This document shows positions 44,800-56,400 of a DNA stretch of 64,000 nt, piece by piece (within the stretch, counting starts at the first letter, position 1; each line of letters opens with the position of its first letter). The DNA is from Rhizophagus irregularis. Its lineage: Eukaryota > Glomeromycota > Glomeromycetes > Glomerales > Glomeraceae. The stretch is from NCBI RefSeq assembly GCF_026210795.1, contig NC_089457.1, positions 2,480,001 to 2,544,000 of the forward strand. Reading direction: 5' to 3'. The notes beneath the pieces are model-generated. The model saw nothing but the letters and a program-made list of their open reading frames with translations, was not told where the DNA came from and searched no databases. The translations under genes were made by a program, and so were the position numbers.

Positions 44800-44959
44800 T
44801 AGTAGAATGGAAAAAACAAAAAAATACTGATTTTAATGGTAATTTACCTCACGCAGGTCACATTTATTTTCATTTTTACAATAGCCAGGCTATGATTGAA
44901 TAAAATAGATTATTTGAACACGAAAAAAACAGTATCAAAGTATATTAAGCATTTTCATT

Positions 44960-47232
44960 CTAATTATTTTCAGCTTTAATATGAATTTTATGAGGTTTTT
45001 GAGAGTTTAAGGAAACATTATGGTAATTGTAAAAAAGAGATCGATTTTCATGTTCTAAGATCTCAATAATTGCTGATGACTTGGATTTTCTACCTCCATC
45101 TTTCATTGTTTTACGAAAAAAATAAGAAACTTGCTGATGATTTTTTTTTTCCACTGCACTACATGAAAATGACTTTAATCCCCATTTTTGATGAATTGTC
45201 ATAAATTCAGAAACGTGATGGACTAACACATGAATGTAAGGTGTCATATCATTAGGTTTATAAAGACCTTTTTTGAATCCTTGAGTATTTGGAATACCTT
45301 CAGATGGCGTTAAGAATAAAGTAAGCCAATTCTTTGCATCATTTTGAAATTCTTCAGCATTTGTTTTTTGGTCCTTCATTTTTATGTAGAGTTCATAAAA
45401 TTTATTCCATAGATTTTGTATCATATTAGCGCGTTGTCTTGAAAGAATTTTTGATAAATCAAAGAATTGTAATACTTTGATCTTATCATTTCCCATTAAT
45501 GATGTGTAGCTCCAAGTTTTAGATTCTTGAATTTGCCAGAATTGAAACTTAACTTTAATTCTTTTCATTTCCTCTACAATTATCTTTCGTGCAGTATCAT
45601 TAAACAAACCATATTCTGTTAATTCTGCTATCACAAGACTCCATAAACGATCAGTAATTCTAAGCATAATGTGCAATTCATCAGGAACCCAGTGATTAAG
45701 AGGTATCATATCAAAAAGTGGTTTTCTTATATGTCCTTTATAGTAATTATTTTGTTCAACTAACTTATCTATTTCTTTATTAATCTTCCATTCTTTTGAT
45801 AGATCTCCTTGTTGTGATTTATCAATTGTACACCAAGGGCAGAAATTTTTACTATGAGCGCTATTAAAACCCAAACAGATTGCTAAGAACTTCCAGTCAG
45901 ACGAAAAATAAAATTGAAAATTCCACTTTACATTATCAATTACCAGTCCTTCTTTTAAATTTCTTAGATCATGGCAGAATTGGGTCATTGCATTTGATAG
46001 AGAGTTGTAATCTTCACATCCAGGATAGAGTATGGTCGTATAATGATGATCTGGTTTGTGTGAAGTATTTTTATCATCTAAAATAGCCACTGTGATGATT
46101 ACATGTTTTACTTTCCTTCCTACGTTTCGCCCATCTCCAGAGATTTGAAGATTAATTATGGGCTGATCTGGATTCAAGATGCCTTTTTGAACAAGGTTAG
46201 GAACCAAATAATACAATATATTATTAATATTTCTATAGCCATCTTTACCAACTGCATTAATTACTTCTTGTGTTATAGATTCATCATCTATATCTACTCC
46301 TTCGGATTCATCCACTTGACTTTTAGTATTTATATCTACTATTGTTATTGGTATGAGCTGGACCATTATTTCATTTATATTTATACGTTCTTTAGATATT
46401 TCTCCTTCACGTGGTAGGTTATATTCTATAGCACATAGACGTCTATAAGAATCTCTTGGAATATTGCCTTCATCTAATGCTCTAACTATTGATTCAAGTT
46501 TTTGTTTTTTTTAGTTTTATCTTCATTCTCGTAACTGATATTAAAAGTATGTTTTTTATTAACAGAATAACATATACTTTCCAATGCTGGTACGTCTTCC
46601 AAATTATATAGCTTCTGTGTTTTTTCGTTGAATTCAGCTAATATATGTTTTCCAATACTCATAGCACGTTTTGTAAGGGTGGAATTTCCACATTGGTCAA
46701 TTGGTTTTAATATATGTGCACGTCGCTTGCCTTCTCTTGCCATTTCTAATGTTTTGAGATGAAGACCAAACAAATAAATTCCTGATGTTTTTGTTTTTTT
46801 TAAAGATGTATATTCCTGAAATAAATATTTTAAAGTTAATTTATAAATAGAAAAAAATAGAAAAACTAAAAAAAAATAATTTAGTGTACAAACTTTATGA
46901 AATAAATTTGTAACATCCGTCGCACTTCTAACTGAAGATACTACATGTTCAAAACACTTTCCAAACCAGATTTGAAAAACTGGTTTATTATCAATGTAAT
47001 TAATAAAACACTGAACAACACATCGATTATTACTTCTACCCCAAGTTGTTTCTACCATATAATCATCAGGGATTCGATATTTATTAGGAGGAAGAGTGTA
47101 TGCTAATAAAGATTTATTAGGATACGTTCCTTCTTTTATAATTTTATATGAAAAACTATGTCCTGATTTTTTAAAATTAATAATTGAGTCAAAGGGGTAA
47201 TTATGAATTTCTTGTGTGTCAGACATTTGCAA
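44960..47232 (-). CDS. candidate DDE-type transposase of element D (one frameshift)
   Basis: Minus-strand gene. N-terminal frame from 47232 (MSDTQEIHNYPFDSIINFKK) contains an in-frame intron (about 46898-46816, FHK|GTTTGT ... TTTCAG|GAATAT) and runs to about 46500. A one-base slip in an A-run there leads into KLESIVRALDEGNIPRDSYR and then the 468-aa frame 46366-44960. Numbered from MVQL, candidate acidic residues are ISGDGRN (D78), FSSDWKF (D157), WVPDELHIMLRITDR (D229/D239) and AVEKKNHQQ (E406), with CPWC (C176, C179) between. This D..D..CxxC..D..E layout resembles an RNase H-fold transposase with zinc-binding insert. KDZ/Zisupton-like families are the nearest comparison I can name, unverified. 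The family is familiar from glomeromycete proteomes as 'hypothetical'. The location between AGGACCCCG TIRs supports a transposase role. Confidence 0.55.
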
Positions 47233-48056
47233 ATTAGAAGCTAGGAATAATTTTTTAAACCGCGTAATTATTTTACAAAGTTTCGTGAATTTTTTTTTTT
47301 TGCATGAAATTTGTGTTACAGATTAGATCGACCAATAAAATGGTTTGATGTAGTGTTACCATATCCAATTTAACATGACCGTCATTTGGAGTTACGTCTT
47401 AAAAATTGGGGTTAGAGTTAAGATCCGCGCATATGACGTAAATTTTAAGTTAATATTAAAATAAAAAAATGCTCGTATGCAATAAATATTACTCCAACTG
47501 CTATAAAAATTCAAATATAAGTAGTTCGACCTTACTAAACAACTTTCTTAGATAGTAAAATATGATTTGATTTAACCAAAGTACTGAAATTAAATTCTGA
47601 AGTTGCTAATTGCTGTACGAATTTTTATATTTTAAAAGCTAATTTTTGTAATAATTTTCAAAAAGATAGTGCTAATGCAAATAAAATTAAAAATATAAAA
47701 TGGTTTTTACAAGTATAAAGAAGAGAATAAATTTTTTATTTTGAGAAAAAATTATAAAACGTATATTACCAAATATTGTAATAATTGTTGTACAATATTT
47801 CAAATTAGTATATATAAGGTAAATATTAAATTTTATATACAATTTTACCTTATTATTTACCGAAACATTTGTAAACTTATATTTGATTTTACCTTATAAA
47901 ACCGGAAACCTATTTTAACTTTACCTTACATATCCGGAGACCTTTATTTGTCATATATATAATTTTACCTTTATCTATTAAGAGACCTAAAATTTTTTTT
48001 AATATAAATTTTACCTTATATTTTCGGAGACCTCTATTAGAAGTAAGCGGGGTTCT

Positions 48057-48715
48057 GTTTAGAATAATGAGTAAGTAATCGAAATTATCCTTATGTTCAC
48101 GTGCGTGTTTTTATTTCCTCAACTGACATAATTATTACTAAGAAAGTTTTTGCGGTTCTACTTTAATGACTGGTACGAAAAAATTACCTGGTTTAGAATA
48201 ATGAGTAAGTAATCGAAATTATATGAATTTATCCTTATGTTCACGTGCATTTGTTTTTATTTTCTCAACTGACATAATTATTACTAAGAAAGTTTCTTTG
48301 CTTGGTTTAGAATAATGAGTAATTATGCGAATTGTACGAAAAATTTCCTGGTTTAGAATAATGAGTAATTATGCGAATTGTACAAAAAAATTTCCTGGTT
48401 TAGAATAATGAGTAATTATGCGATTTATCCTTATGTTCACGTGCATTTGTTTTTATTTCCTCTCTGACATAATTATTACTAAGAAAGTTTCTATACCTGG
48501 TTTAGAATAATGAGTAATTATGCGAATTTATCCTTATGTTCATGTGTATATGTTTTTATTTCCTCAACTGACATAATTATTACTAAGAGAGTTTCTGCAG
48601 TTCTGCTTAATGACTGGTACGAAAATTTGCATAATGTAATTATTGAGTATTCGAAAGTTTCTGTTAATGACTGGTACGAAAAATTGCTTGATTTGGGTTT
48701 AAAGAGTTTTTTTTT
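48057..48715 (+). repeat. tandem repeat block upstream of gene copy 1
   Basis: Imperfect units of up to about 140 bp built from GTTTAGAATAATGAGTAATT then ATGCGAA, TTATCCTTATGTTCACGTGC, CAACTGACATAATTATTACT then AAGAAAGTTT, and TTAATGACTGGTACGAAAAA. It ends about 90 bp before the ATG of the gene. A similar block precedes copy 2. Confidence 0.85.
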
Positions 48716-48801
48716 TCCATAAATAATGGTCAATTTTTTTCCTTCAGAAATATTTTTTTTTCTTAAATTGTAAGAAATCCCACTTTTTCAAAAGTATCAT
48801 T

Positions 48802-50067
48802 ATGGAATCAGGAAATAAATTGAGAGAGTCTTCTCGTAAGAAAATTGAGGAATTGCTAATCGAAGGGAATCATAAGCGCAGTGATAAAAGCCAAAGCCGA
48901 AGCAGAAACAACAGCAGTAAAACCAACATCAACACCAATGAAACCATTAATGACGAAGTTAGCGTTCTTCAAACTAAGAGATGGCTTCCTGCAAATTCAA
49001 AAATTGAAGGTATTCGCAAATATTTAAGAAATTAATAAAATTATCTTGTAATTAATATTTATTGTAATTATGGTAGATCGATTAACAAAGATTGAAAATA
49101 AAATCGATACTTTAAGTAAAGAAATACAAGAGTTTAAATCTGAATTAAAAACTTTACTTTCTGATAAAATAAATTTGACATCAAGCGTTAAAAAATCATT
49201 CATAGCGGTAAAAATATCTTTGAAATATTTAATTTTATTATTTATTTACATTCTAATTATTTTGAATTTCGACTAATTTTAGGATGTTGTGAAAAATGTT
49301 TCGAAATTATTAATAAAAGTATCGATTTACCCAACAAAAGATGAATGTTGTGGAGCGGTTGAAGGATATTTATCACTGAACCATGCGAGTTTTTTCTCTA
49401 ATTTTACTGAAGACGATTGGATCGCGTTTTACAACGAGAATATACATAAACAAGTAAGTCCTTATTCGATAACAAAATGTTTAATAAAATAAAATAAAAT
49501 ATTAAGTATTAACTTTCTTCGTAGTTAACAAAACAAGTACGGTCTGTAAGAGGAACATTGTCCTCGAAATCAAGGGAGGTTATTTTTTCTATATTCGGAT
49601 CCCGTTTACCACCTATAAATACAAATGCCGGGCCGTCTGAAATTGCAAAATGGAAAAGAAACCCCGAGGTTAAAAGTTGTTTTGAAGGCTTGTTCAAAAA
49701 AATGAATCCCAAAGACAAAAATTCTTCGATTGTTTTAACAAGCGTTATTGACAAAGTCCTCCAAAATGGCCATTCTAATGCAGAACTTGCATATGTTCTT
49801 GCGATCTGCTCAACAATTTTGAACCCAAATCATGACGAAATAATTTTGAAAAAGAATATCATGAAACAAAAAGTTAAAAAATTTTTAGTAAGTTTGTAAT
49901 TTTATAGTAGTATTTAATAAAATAAGATTTCATGGCTAATCATATTATCTTTAAAGAAAAAAATCAATAGTCAAACGGTCATAATTTATTCCGATTTTGA
50001 AGATAATAGCTATGAGGAAGAAGGAAGTGGAAATGAAACTGAAAATGATGAAGAAGATGATGTATAA
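48802..50067 (+). CDS. lineage-specific five-exon gene, copy 1 (intact), 327 aa
   Basis: Unrecognised function. A consistent gene model can be read directly: exons 48802-49009, 49077-49207, 49283-49453, 49525-49887 and 49957-50067. All introns are GT..AG (67-75 bp) and the total is 984 nt including TAA. N-terminus: basic/Ser-rich (KRSDKSQSRSRNNSSKTN). Exon 2: short coiled coil (DRLTKIENKIDTLSKEIQEF). Exon 3: YPTKDECCGAVEGYLSLNHA then SFFSNFTEDDWIAFYNENIH. Exon 4: SKSREVIFSIFGSRLPPINT, then a helical repeat-like part (AELAYVLAICSTILNP). Exon 5: acidic tail ending EDDV. No signal peptide or membrane segment in the spliced product; the hydrophobic ends of the unspliced frames are intron read-through. 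A broken paralogue lies 3 kb downstream. Likely a cytoplasmic or nuclear protein of a fungal-specific family. Confidence 0.72.
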
Positions 50068-50640
50068 TAAGGTGAATTTTATTATATGCATAAGATAATT
50101 ATATATATGTTTATTTGTTTTAATAAATTTATTATTTTTTTTTTATTGGTTTGGCAGGACTGGTGAATTCATATTAATAATATAATATTACGAATTAGTA
50201 ATTGATATGTCATTTAAAAGAGCATCTCCTTCAAAAAACAAATCAATAAATTTTACGTTTTTGCGATTAATTTGTATATAAAATTTTATTAATTTGAGTT
50301 TTTCTCATTTGGCTGATAACTGTTAAACAATAAAGAATTTTTATACATGAAACACAAAAAATTATTTTGAATTTGATCGCAATTTTGTTAAAATTCATAG
50401 TTACAATTGAATGTGTAAAATTGTTCTATTTTTTATTGGTTAGACTGGAGTTCATTGTCTGATCAATCACATCAACTAATAAATTCGTGATCAAAAAATG
50501 CTGATCAAACAACCCTGACTAATATATAATGAGTTGGAATTTTATTTCACTCAGGAGTGGTATCATTAGATTTTTTATTCTGTGTATGCATGCTTATGTT
50601 CGAAATTATACAAATTTTTTATCGTGCAAAGAAAAACTTT
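50068..50640. other. 3' flank of gene copy 1, no gene
   Basis: Contains TTGGTTTGGCAGGACTGGTG then AATT and TTTTTGCGATTAATTTGTAT, both repeated after copy 2 at 53005-53060. So the duplicated unit extends past the coding region to about 50400/53165. Confidence 0.6.
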
Positions 50641-51712
50641 AATGTTTATTTGTTTCCATGTAAGATATGACTGACATAATTATTACTACTAAGTATGCGA
50701 AGGTTTCTGCAGTTCCTGCGAATTCTACTTTAATGACTTGTACAAAAAATTGCTTGGTTTAGTATAATGAGTAAGTATCGAAATCATGCGAATTTCTATC
50801 CATAATAATAAAACTCATGTTCACGTGTTTATGTTTTATTTCCATATATGATATAACAATGATATAATTATTAAATATTCGAAGGTTCAAGGTTCCTGCG
50901 GATTCTACTTTAATGACTTGTACGAAAAATTGCTTAGTTTAGTATAATGAGTAAGTATCGAAATCATGCGGTTTCTATCCATAATAATAACAAGGAAAAA
51001 AACTTATGTTTACGCGTATTTATTTTATTTCCATATAAAGTGATATAATTATTAAATATTCGAAAGTTTCTGCGGTTACTGCTTTAATGACTGGTACGAA
51101 GAAATTGCCTGGTTTAGTAAGTAATCGAAATTATCCTTATGTTCACGTGCGTGTTTTTATTTCCTCAACTGAAGTATTATTACTAAGAAAGTTTCTGCGG
51201 TTCTGCTTTAATGACTGATACGAAAAATTACCCAGTTTAGAATAATGAGTAAGTAATTGAAATTATGCAAATTAATCCTTATGTTCACGTGCATTTGTTT
51301 TTATTTCCTCAACTGACATAATTATTACTAAGAAAGTTTTTTTGCTTGGTTTAGAATAATGAGTAATTATGCGAATTGTACAAAAAAATTTCCTGGTTTA
51401 GAATAATGAGTAATTATGCGATTTATCCTTATGTTCATGCGCATTTGTTTTTATTTCCTCGACTGACATAATTATTACTAAGAAAGTTTTTTGCTTGGTT
51501 TAGAATAATGAGTAATTATGCGATTTATCCTTATATTCATGCGCATTTGTTTTTATTTCCTCGACTGACATAATTATTACTAAGAAAGTTTCCGCGGTTC
51601 TGCTTAATGACTGGTATGAAAATTTGCATGATGTAATTATTGAGTATTTGAAAGTTTCTGTTAATGACTGGTACGAAAAATTGCTTGATTTGGTTTAAAG
51701 AGTTTTTTTTTT
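50640..51712 (+). repeat. tandem repeat block upstream of gene copy 2
   Basis: Same unit types as 48057-48715 but longer (about 1.07 kb), including extra variants with CTACTTTAATGACTTGTACG at 50735 and 50905. It ends about 85 bp before the ATG at 51797. Confidence 0.85.
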
Positions 51713-51796
51713 TCATAAATAATGGTCAATTTTTTTTCTTCAGAAATATTTTTTTTTCTTAAATTGTAAGAAATCCCATTTTTCAAAAGTATCATT

Positions 51797-52969
51797 ATGG
51801 AATCAGGAAATAAATTGAGAGAATCCTCTCGTAAGAAAATTGAGGAATTGCTAATCGAAGGGAATCACAAGCGCAGTGATAGAAGCCAAAGCCGAAGCTG
51901 AAACAACAACAGTAAAACTAACATCAACATCAGCGAAACCATCAATGACGAAGTTAACGTTCTTCAGACTAAGAGATGGCTTCCTGTAAATTCAAAAATT
52001 GAAGGTATTCACAAATATTTAAGAAATTAATAAAATTATCTTGTAATTAATATTTATTGTAATTATGGTAGATCGATTAACAAAGATTGAAAATAAAATC
52101 GATACTTTAAGTAAAGAAATACACGAGTTTAAATCCGAATTAAAAAATTTACTTTCTGATAAAATAAATTTGTTATCAAGCATTAAAGAATCATTCATAG
52201 TGGTAGGAATATCTTTGAAATATTTAATTTTATTATTTATTTACGTTCTAATTATTTTGATTGAAGGATATTTAGTACTGAACCATGCGAGTTTTTTCTC
52301 TAATTTTACTGAAGACGATTGGATCGCGTATTACAACGAGAATATACATAAACAAGTAAGTCCTTATTCGATAACAAAATGTTTAATAAAATAAAATAAA
52401 ATATTAAGTATTAACTTTCTTTGTAAAGTTAACAAAACAAGTATGGTCCGTAAGAGAAACATTGTCCTCGAAATCAAGGGAGGCTATTTTTTCTATATTC
52501 GGATCCCGTTTACCACCTATAAACACAAATGCTGGGCTGTCTGAAGTAGCAAAGTGGGAGAGAAAACCTGAAGTTAAAGATTGTTTTGAAGGCCTGTTCA
52601 AAAAAATGAATCCCAAGGACAAAAATTCTTCGATTATTTTAGCAAGCGTTATTGACAGAGCCCTCCAAAATGACCATTCTAATGCAGAACTTGCATATGT
52701 TCTTGCGATCTGCTCAACAATTTTAAACCAAAATCATGACGAAGTAAGGTGTAAAAAGAATATCATGAAACAAAAAGTTAAAAAATTTTTAGTAAGTTTG
52801 TAATTTTGTAGTAGCATTTAATAAAATATCATTTCATGGCTAATCATATTATTCTTTAAAGAAAAAAATCAACAGTCAAATGGGCATAAGATATTTCGAT
52901 TTTGAAGATAATAGCTATGAGGAAGAAGAAAGCGGAAATGAAACTGAAGATGAAGATGATGATGTATAA
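51797..52969 (+). pseudogene. lineage-specific gene, copy 2, nonsense mutation and exon-3 deletion
   Basis: Paralogue of 48802-50067, about 90-95% identical. Codon 35 is TGA (51899-51901) where copy 1 has AGA. A deletion of roughly 85-90 bp removes the 3' splice site of intron 2 and the first part of exon 3 (DVVKNVSKLLIKVSIYPTKD equivalent). As a result exon 2, the residual intron and the rest of exon 3 run together as the 109-codon frame 52065-52394, with an artificial hydrophobic LILLFIYVLIIL segment. Exon 4 (52439-52791) and exon 5 (to TAA 52967-52969) are preserved. Probably non-functional. Confidence 0.78.
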
Positions 52970-53169
52970 TAAGGTGAATTTTATTGTATGCATAAGATAT
53001 TTTTTTTTATTGGTGTGGCAGGACTGGTGAATTTTATGTTTTTGCGATTAATTTGTATATAAAATTTATTAATTTGAGTTTTTCTCATTTGGCTGATAAC
53101 TGTTAAACAAATAAAAGAATTTTTATCCATGAAACACAAAATTATTTTGAATTTGATCGCACAAAATTT

Positions 53170-53640
53170 ATCAATTTTGTTAAATTCATTTTTTTGTTTC
53201 TCTTTCGCAATATTTGGAAAGTTAAATTTATTTCTATCAAGTCTGATGCCGAGTGCCGACCATAAGAAATTACAAATTTGTGAAAAGTGTTACAAATTAA
53301 CCTCTAGTTATTTGTTATATTATTTATATAGTATATATTATCAACACGTCATGCATATTTCTCTTAATTTTATATTTATCATGCAAGAATTTTTTTTTAA
53401 TAGTCGAGGTCAGAATTCTTTAGGACTCTACCAAAATCATATAATTTGACTCACAGATTACGAATTAATTTTATAAATCTAGTAAATTTGATAAATTAAC
53501 CTATTATGGCATATACATGTGTTCATGTGATCATCTAAAAATAGCTAAACACGAATTAAATAAACAAACTTAATATTCTCTATACGCTCTATTTTGCAAG
53601 GACCGCTCATTGTACATTTGCATAGCAAAAGACTAGCAGA
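53170..53640. other. no convincing gene
   Basis: The frame 53129-53449 begins inside the duplicated 3' flank (MKHKIILNLI) and is hydrophobic low-complexity; not supported as a gene. Confidence 0.4.
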
Positions 53641-54760
53641 AGTATCATGGAAAGTATTTATATATATTCATAGGCTTTATGAATATTTATAATATTAATA
53701 AATTATACATGAAAAAGCTTTGCAACAGCTGCTGGAAAAATGAACGCGTACTTTCAATATAGTAGAAGTATGGAAGTTATTTATATTTCATAATTTCATT
53801 AATATTCGTAGGTTTACGACTATTTCATAATATTAATAATTGTTCATGGAAAGTTTTGCGTACAATATAATGGTAAAGGTATGGAAAGTATTTATACTCT
53901 ATAATTTAACTATTTTATACAATATTAATAATTATAACTGTTGGTCTAACTTTTGAACTTATAAAGTAAAAATAAAATTAACGCGTGCTCTCAATGTAGT
54001 AGTGTAGAAGGAATGGAAGGTATTTGTACTTTGTAATTTCGTTAATGTGTTTACGTCTTTTTTATAAAAAATATTAATAATCACGCATAATGAACTGTTG
54101 GTTTAACTTTTTGAACTTGTAGAAATAAAGTTAACGCGTGCTTTCAATGTAGTAGTGTAGAAGGAATGGAAGGTATTTGTACTTTATAATTTCGTTAATG
54201 TTCGTATGTTTACGTCTTTTTTATAAAATATTAATAATCACATAAAATGACAACTGTTGGCCCAACTTATTGAACTTGAATATTCGTTGATGCAGAAATG
54301 AATTTAACGCTCTCAACGTAGTAGTGTAGAAGGAATGGAAGGTATGTACTTCACGATTTCGTTAATGTTCGTATGTTTACGTCTTTTTTTATAAAAAATA
54401 TTAATAATCACGCATATTGAAACTGTTGGTTTAACTTTTTGAACTTGTAGAAATAAAGTTAACGCGTGCTCTCAACGTAATAGTGTAAAAGAGATGGAAG
54501 GTATGTATTCCTTAATTTCGTTAATGTTCGTAGGTTTACGACTTTTTAATGATAATCACAACTGTTGGTCCAACTTTTTGAACTTGTAATTGTTTGTTTG
54601 ACGTAGTAGTGTAGAAGGAATGGAAGGTATGTACTTCCCGATTTCGTTAATGTTCGTATGTTTACGTCTTTTTTATAAAAAATATTAATAATCACGCATA
54701 TTGAAACTGTTAGTTTAACTTTTTGAACTTATAGAAATAAAGTTAATGCGTGCTCTTAAC

Positions 54761-55004
54761 TAAGGTTGCTTGTCTAAACCTCTTCAAAATCCTACGATTA
54801 GTTTCGTCAAAATTTTACTATAGATTTATTATAGTTTCGGCAGAGTTTCAGCAGTTTCAGCATTTATAATAAGTTTCGGCAGTTTCGCCTTTCTCTAAAG
54901 TTTCGCCAGTTTTTTAATACAACTTTAATATAGTTTCAGCAGAATTTCGCTTTTCGGCGAAACTCCATCTTGCCTAAACCCCTAGATTTCGGCAAGCAAC
55001 CTTA
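54761..55004. mobile_element. 244-bp hAT MITE (TAAGGTTGCTTG ends)
   Basis: 12-bp TIR TAAGGTTGCTTG at both ends and the perfect 8-bp TSD CTCTTAAC (54753-54760 and 55005-55012). The interior is rich in GTTTCGGCAG / GCGAAA motifs. The ends match those of the 3.8-kb hAT at 28704-32494, its probable transposase source. Confidence 0.96.
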
Positions 55005-55153
55005 CTCTTAACGTAATAGTGTAGAAGGGATAGAAGGTATGTATTCCTTAATTTCATTAATGTTCGTATGTTTACGACTTTTTAATAATAATCACAACTG
55101 TTTGGTCCAACTTTTTGAACTTGTAATGTTTGTTTGATGTAGAGATGAATTTA

Positions 55154-55432
55154 CACTGGTAAAAAAATGGTCTATCCTACACATATCCTACACATATCTT
55201 ACATATATCGGGTACTCAAAATGTAGAAAATCATACACAAATAATACACATATCATACACATATCGGGTACTTATATATATAGTATACCTATCAGGTACC
55301 TGATATATGTATGATATATATATTAGTACCCGATATGTGTATGATATGTGTATTATTTGTGTATGATTTTCTACATTTTAAGTACCCAATATGTGTAAGA
55401 TATGTGTAGGATAAATCATTTTTTTACCAGTG
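55154..55432. mobile_element. 279-bp palindromic MITE with 3-bp TSD
   Basis: Ends CACTGGTAAAAAAATG and, reversed, CACTGGTAAAAAAATGA; the arms continue as CCTACACATATC. TSD TTA (55151-55153 and 55433-55435). The target is readable because neighbouring satellite units have GAATTTAACGCTCTCAACG uninterrupted. A CACT start with a 3-bp TSD fits CACTA/EnSpm; PIF/Harbinger (TWA target) is the alternative. Confidence 0.9.
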
Positions 55433-55990
55433 TTAACGCTCTCAACGTAGTAGTGTAGAAGGAATGGAAGGTATGTACTTCACGATTTCGTTAATGTTCG
55501 TATGTTTACGTCTTTTTTATAAAAAATATTAATAATCACGCATATTGAAACTGTTGGTTTAACCTTTTGAACTTGTAGAAATAAAGTTAACGCGTGCTCC
55601 CAACGTAATAGTGTAAAAGGGATGGAAGGTATGTATTCCTTAATTTCGTTAATGTTCGTATATTTATGACTTTTTAATAATAATCACAACTGTTTGGTCC
55701 AACTTTTTGAACTTGTAATGTTTGTTTGATGTAGAGATGAATTTAACGCATGTTCTCAACGTAATAGTGTAGAAGGAGTGGAAGGTATGTACCTCACAAT
55801 TTCGTTAATGTTCGTAAGTTTACTTTTTTTTATAAAAAATATTAATAATCACGCATAATGATAACTGTTGGTCTAACTTTTGATTTTGTAATATTCGTTG
55901 ATGCAAAAATGAATTTAACGCATGCTATCAACGTAGCAGTGTAAAAGGACTGAAGTATGTACTTCATAATTTCGTTAATGTTCGTACGAC

Positions 55991-56400
55991 TTTATTACAA
56001 TTATGTTTATAGGTTAAGTTTTAATAACAATTTGTCTTTACAACACATCCTTTTGATATTAACAAATAATGTTATCCAAATGACTTTTATTTTATAATAT
56101 CAGATATAGCAAAATATTAATCACAGATGAAATAGAAGTGAAGTTGAAAAATAAAAAGTCAAAGAACGAAAGTCAAATAAATGAAGATGAGCGACAAATA
56201 AGATTAAAAAAATTCTATTGACGAGATTGAACGCAATATTATGATAGTTTTAAATACAAATTATTTATTGTAACTATATTTCGAATAAAAATACAAAAAT
56301 TACATAAATTTATAAAATATTACGTGTAAGTTACAGTGAAAAATATTATTTTGTAATTACATATATTAATCACTTGAATTTGTGAAAAAAGTTCGCGAAA
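55991..56400. other. no gene recognised
   Basis: AT-rich spacer between two tandem arrays. Confidence 0.4.

Larger units (their letters stand above)
43042..48056. mobile_element. 5.0-kb AGGACCCCG-family element, candidate autonomous copy (copy D)
   Basis: Ends AGGACCCCGCTTACTTCTAA then TAAAGATCTC, and reversed right end AGAACCCCGCTTACTTCTAA then TAGAGGTCTC (30 bp, four mismatches). Subterminal blocks repeat TTTTACCTTATATTTTCGGA then GACCT on both sides. Three about 140-bp repeats (43465-43605, 43640-43790, 47465-47600) begin TGCTCGTA and lie in the same orientation inside both ends. It codes for a plus-strand C2H2-like ORF and a convergent minus-strand DDE-like protein. Flanks GTTTCGGC and GTTTAGAA do not form a clean TSD, unlike copies A-C. 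Confidence 0.75.
53640..55990. repeat. ~155-175 bp satellite array, about twelve units
   Basis: The unit core CAACGTAGTAGTGTAGAAGG then AATGGAAGGTATGTACTTC is followed by TTTCGTTAATGTTCGTATGT then TTACG, AATATTAATAATCACGCAT and TGTTGGTTTAACTTTTTGAA then CTTGTAG. Repeats start near 53990, 54148, 54323, 54475, 54600, 55013, 55446, 55605, 55760 and 55935. Two MITEs are inserted in it (54761-55004 and 55154-55432). Confidence 0.88.

Noticed and set aside
52065-52394. 109-aa ORF with a transmembrane-like segment
   Set aside because: Comparison with copy 1 shows the hydrophobic part is unspliced intron left in frame by a deletion.
53129-53449. 106-aa frame starting MKHKIILNLI
   Set aside because: Begins in the duplicated 3' flank of the five-exon gene; the equivalent region after copy 1 is not open. 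Hydrophobic low complexity.
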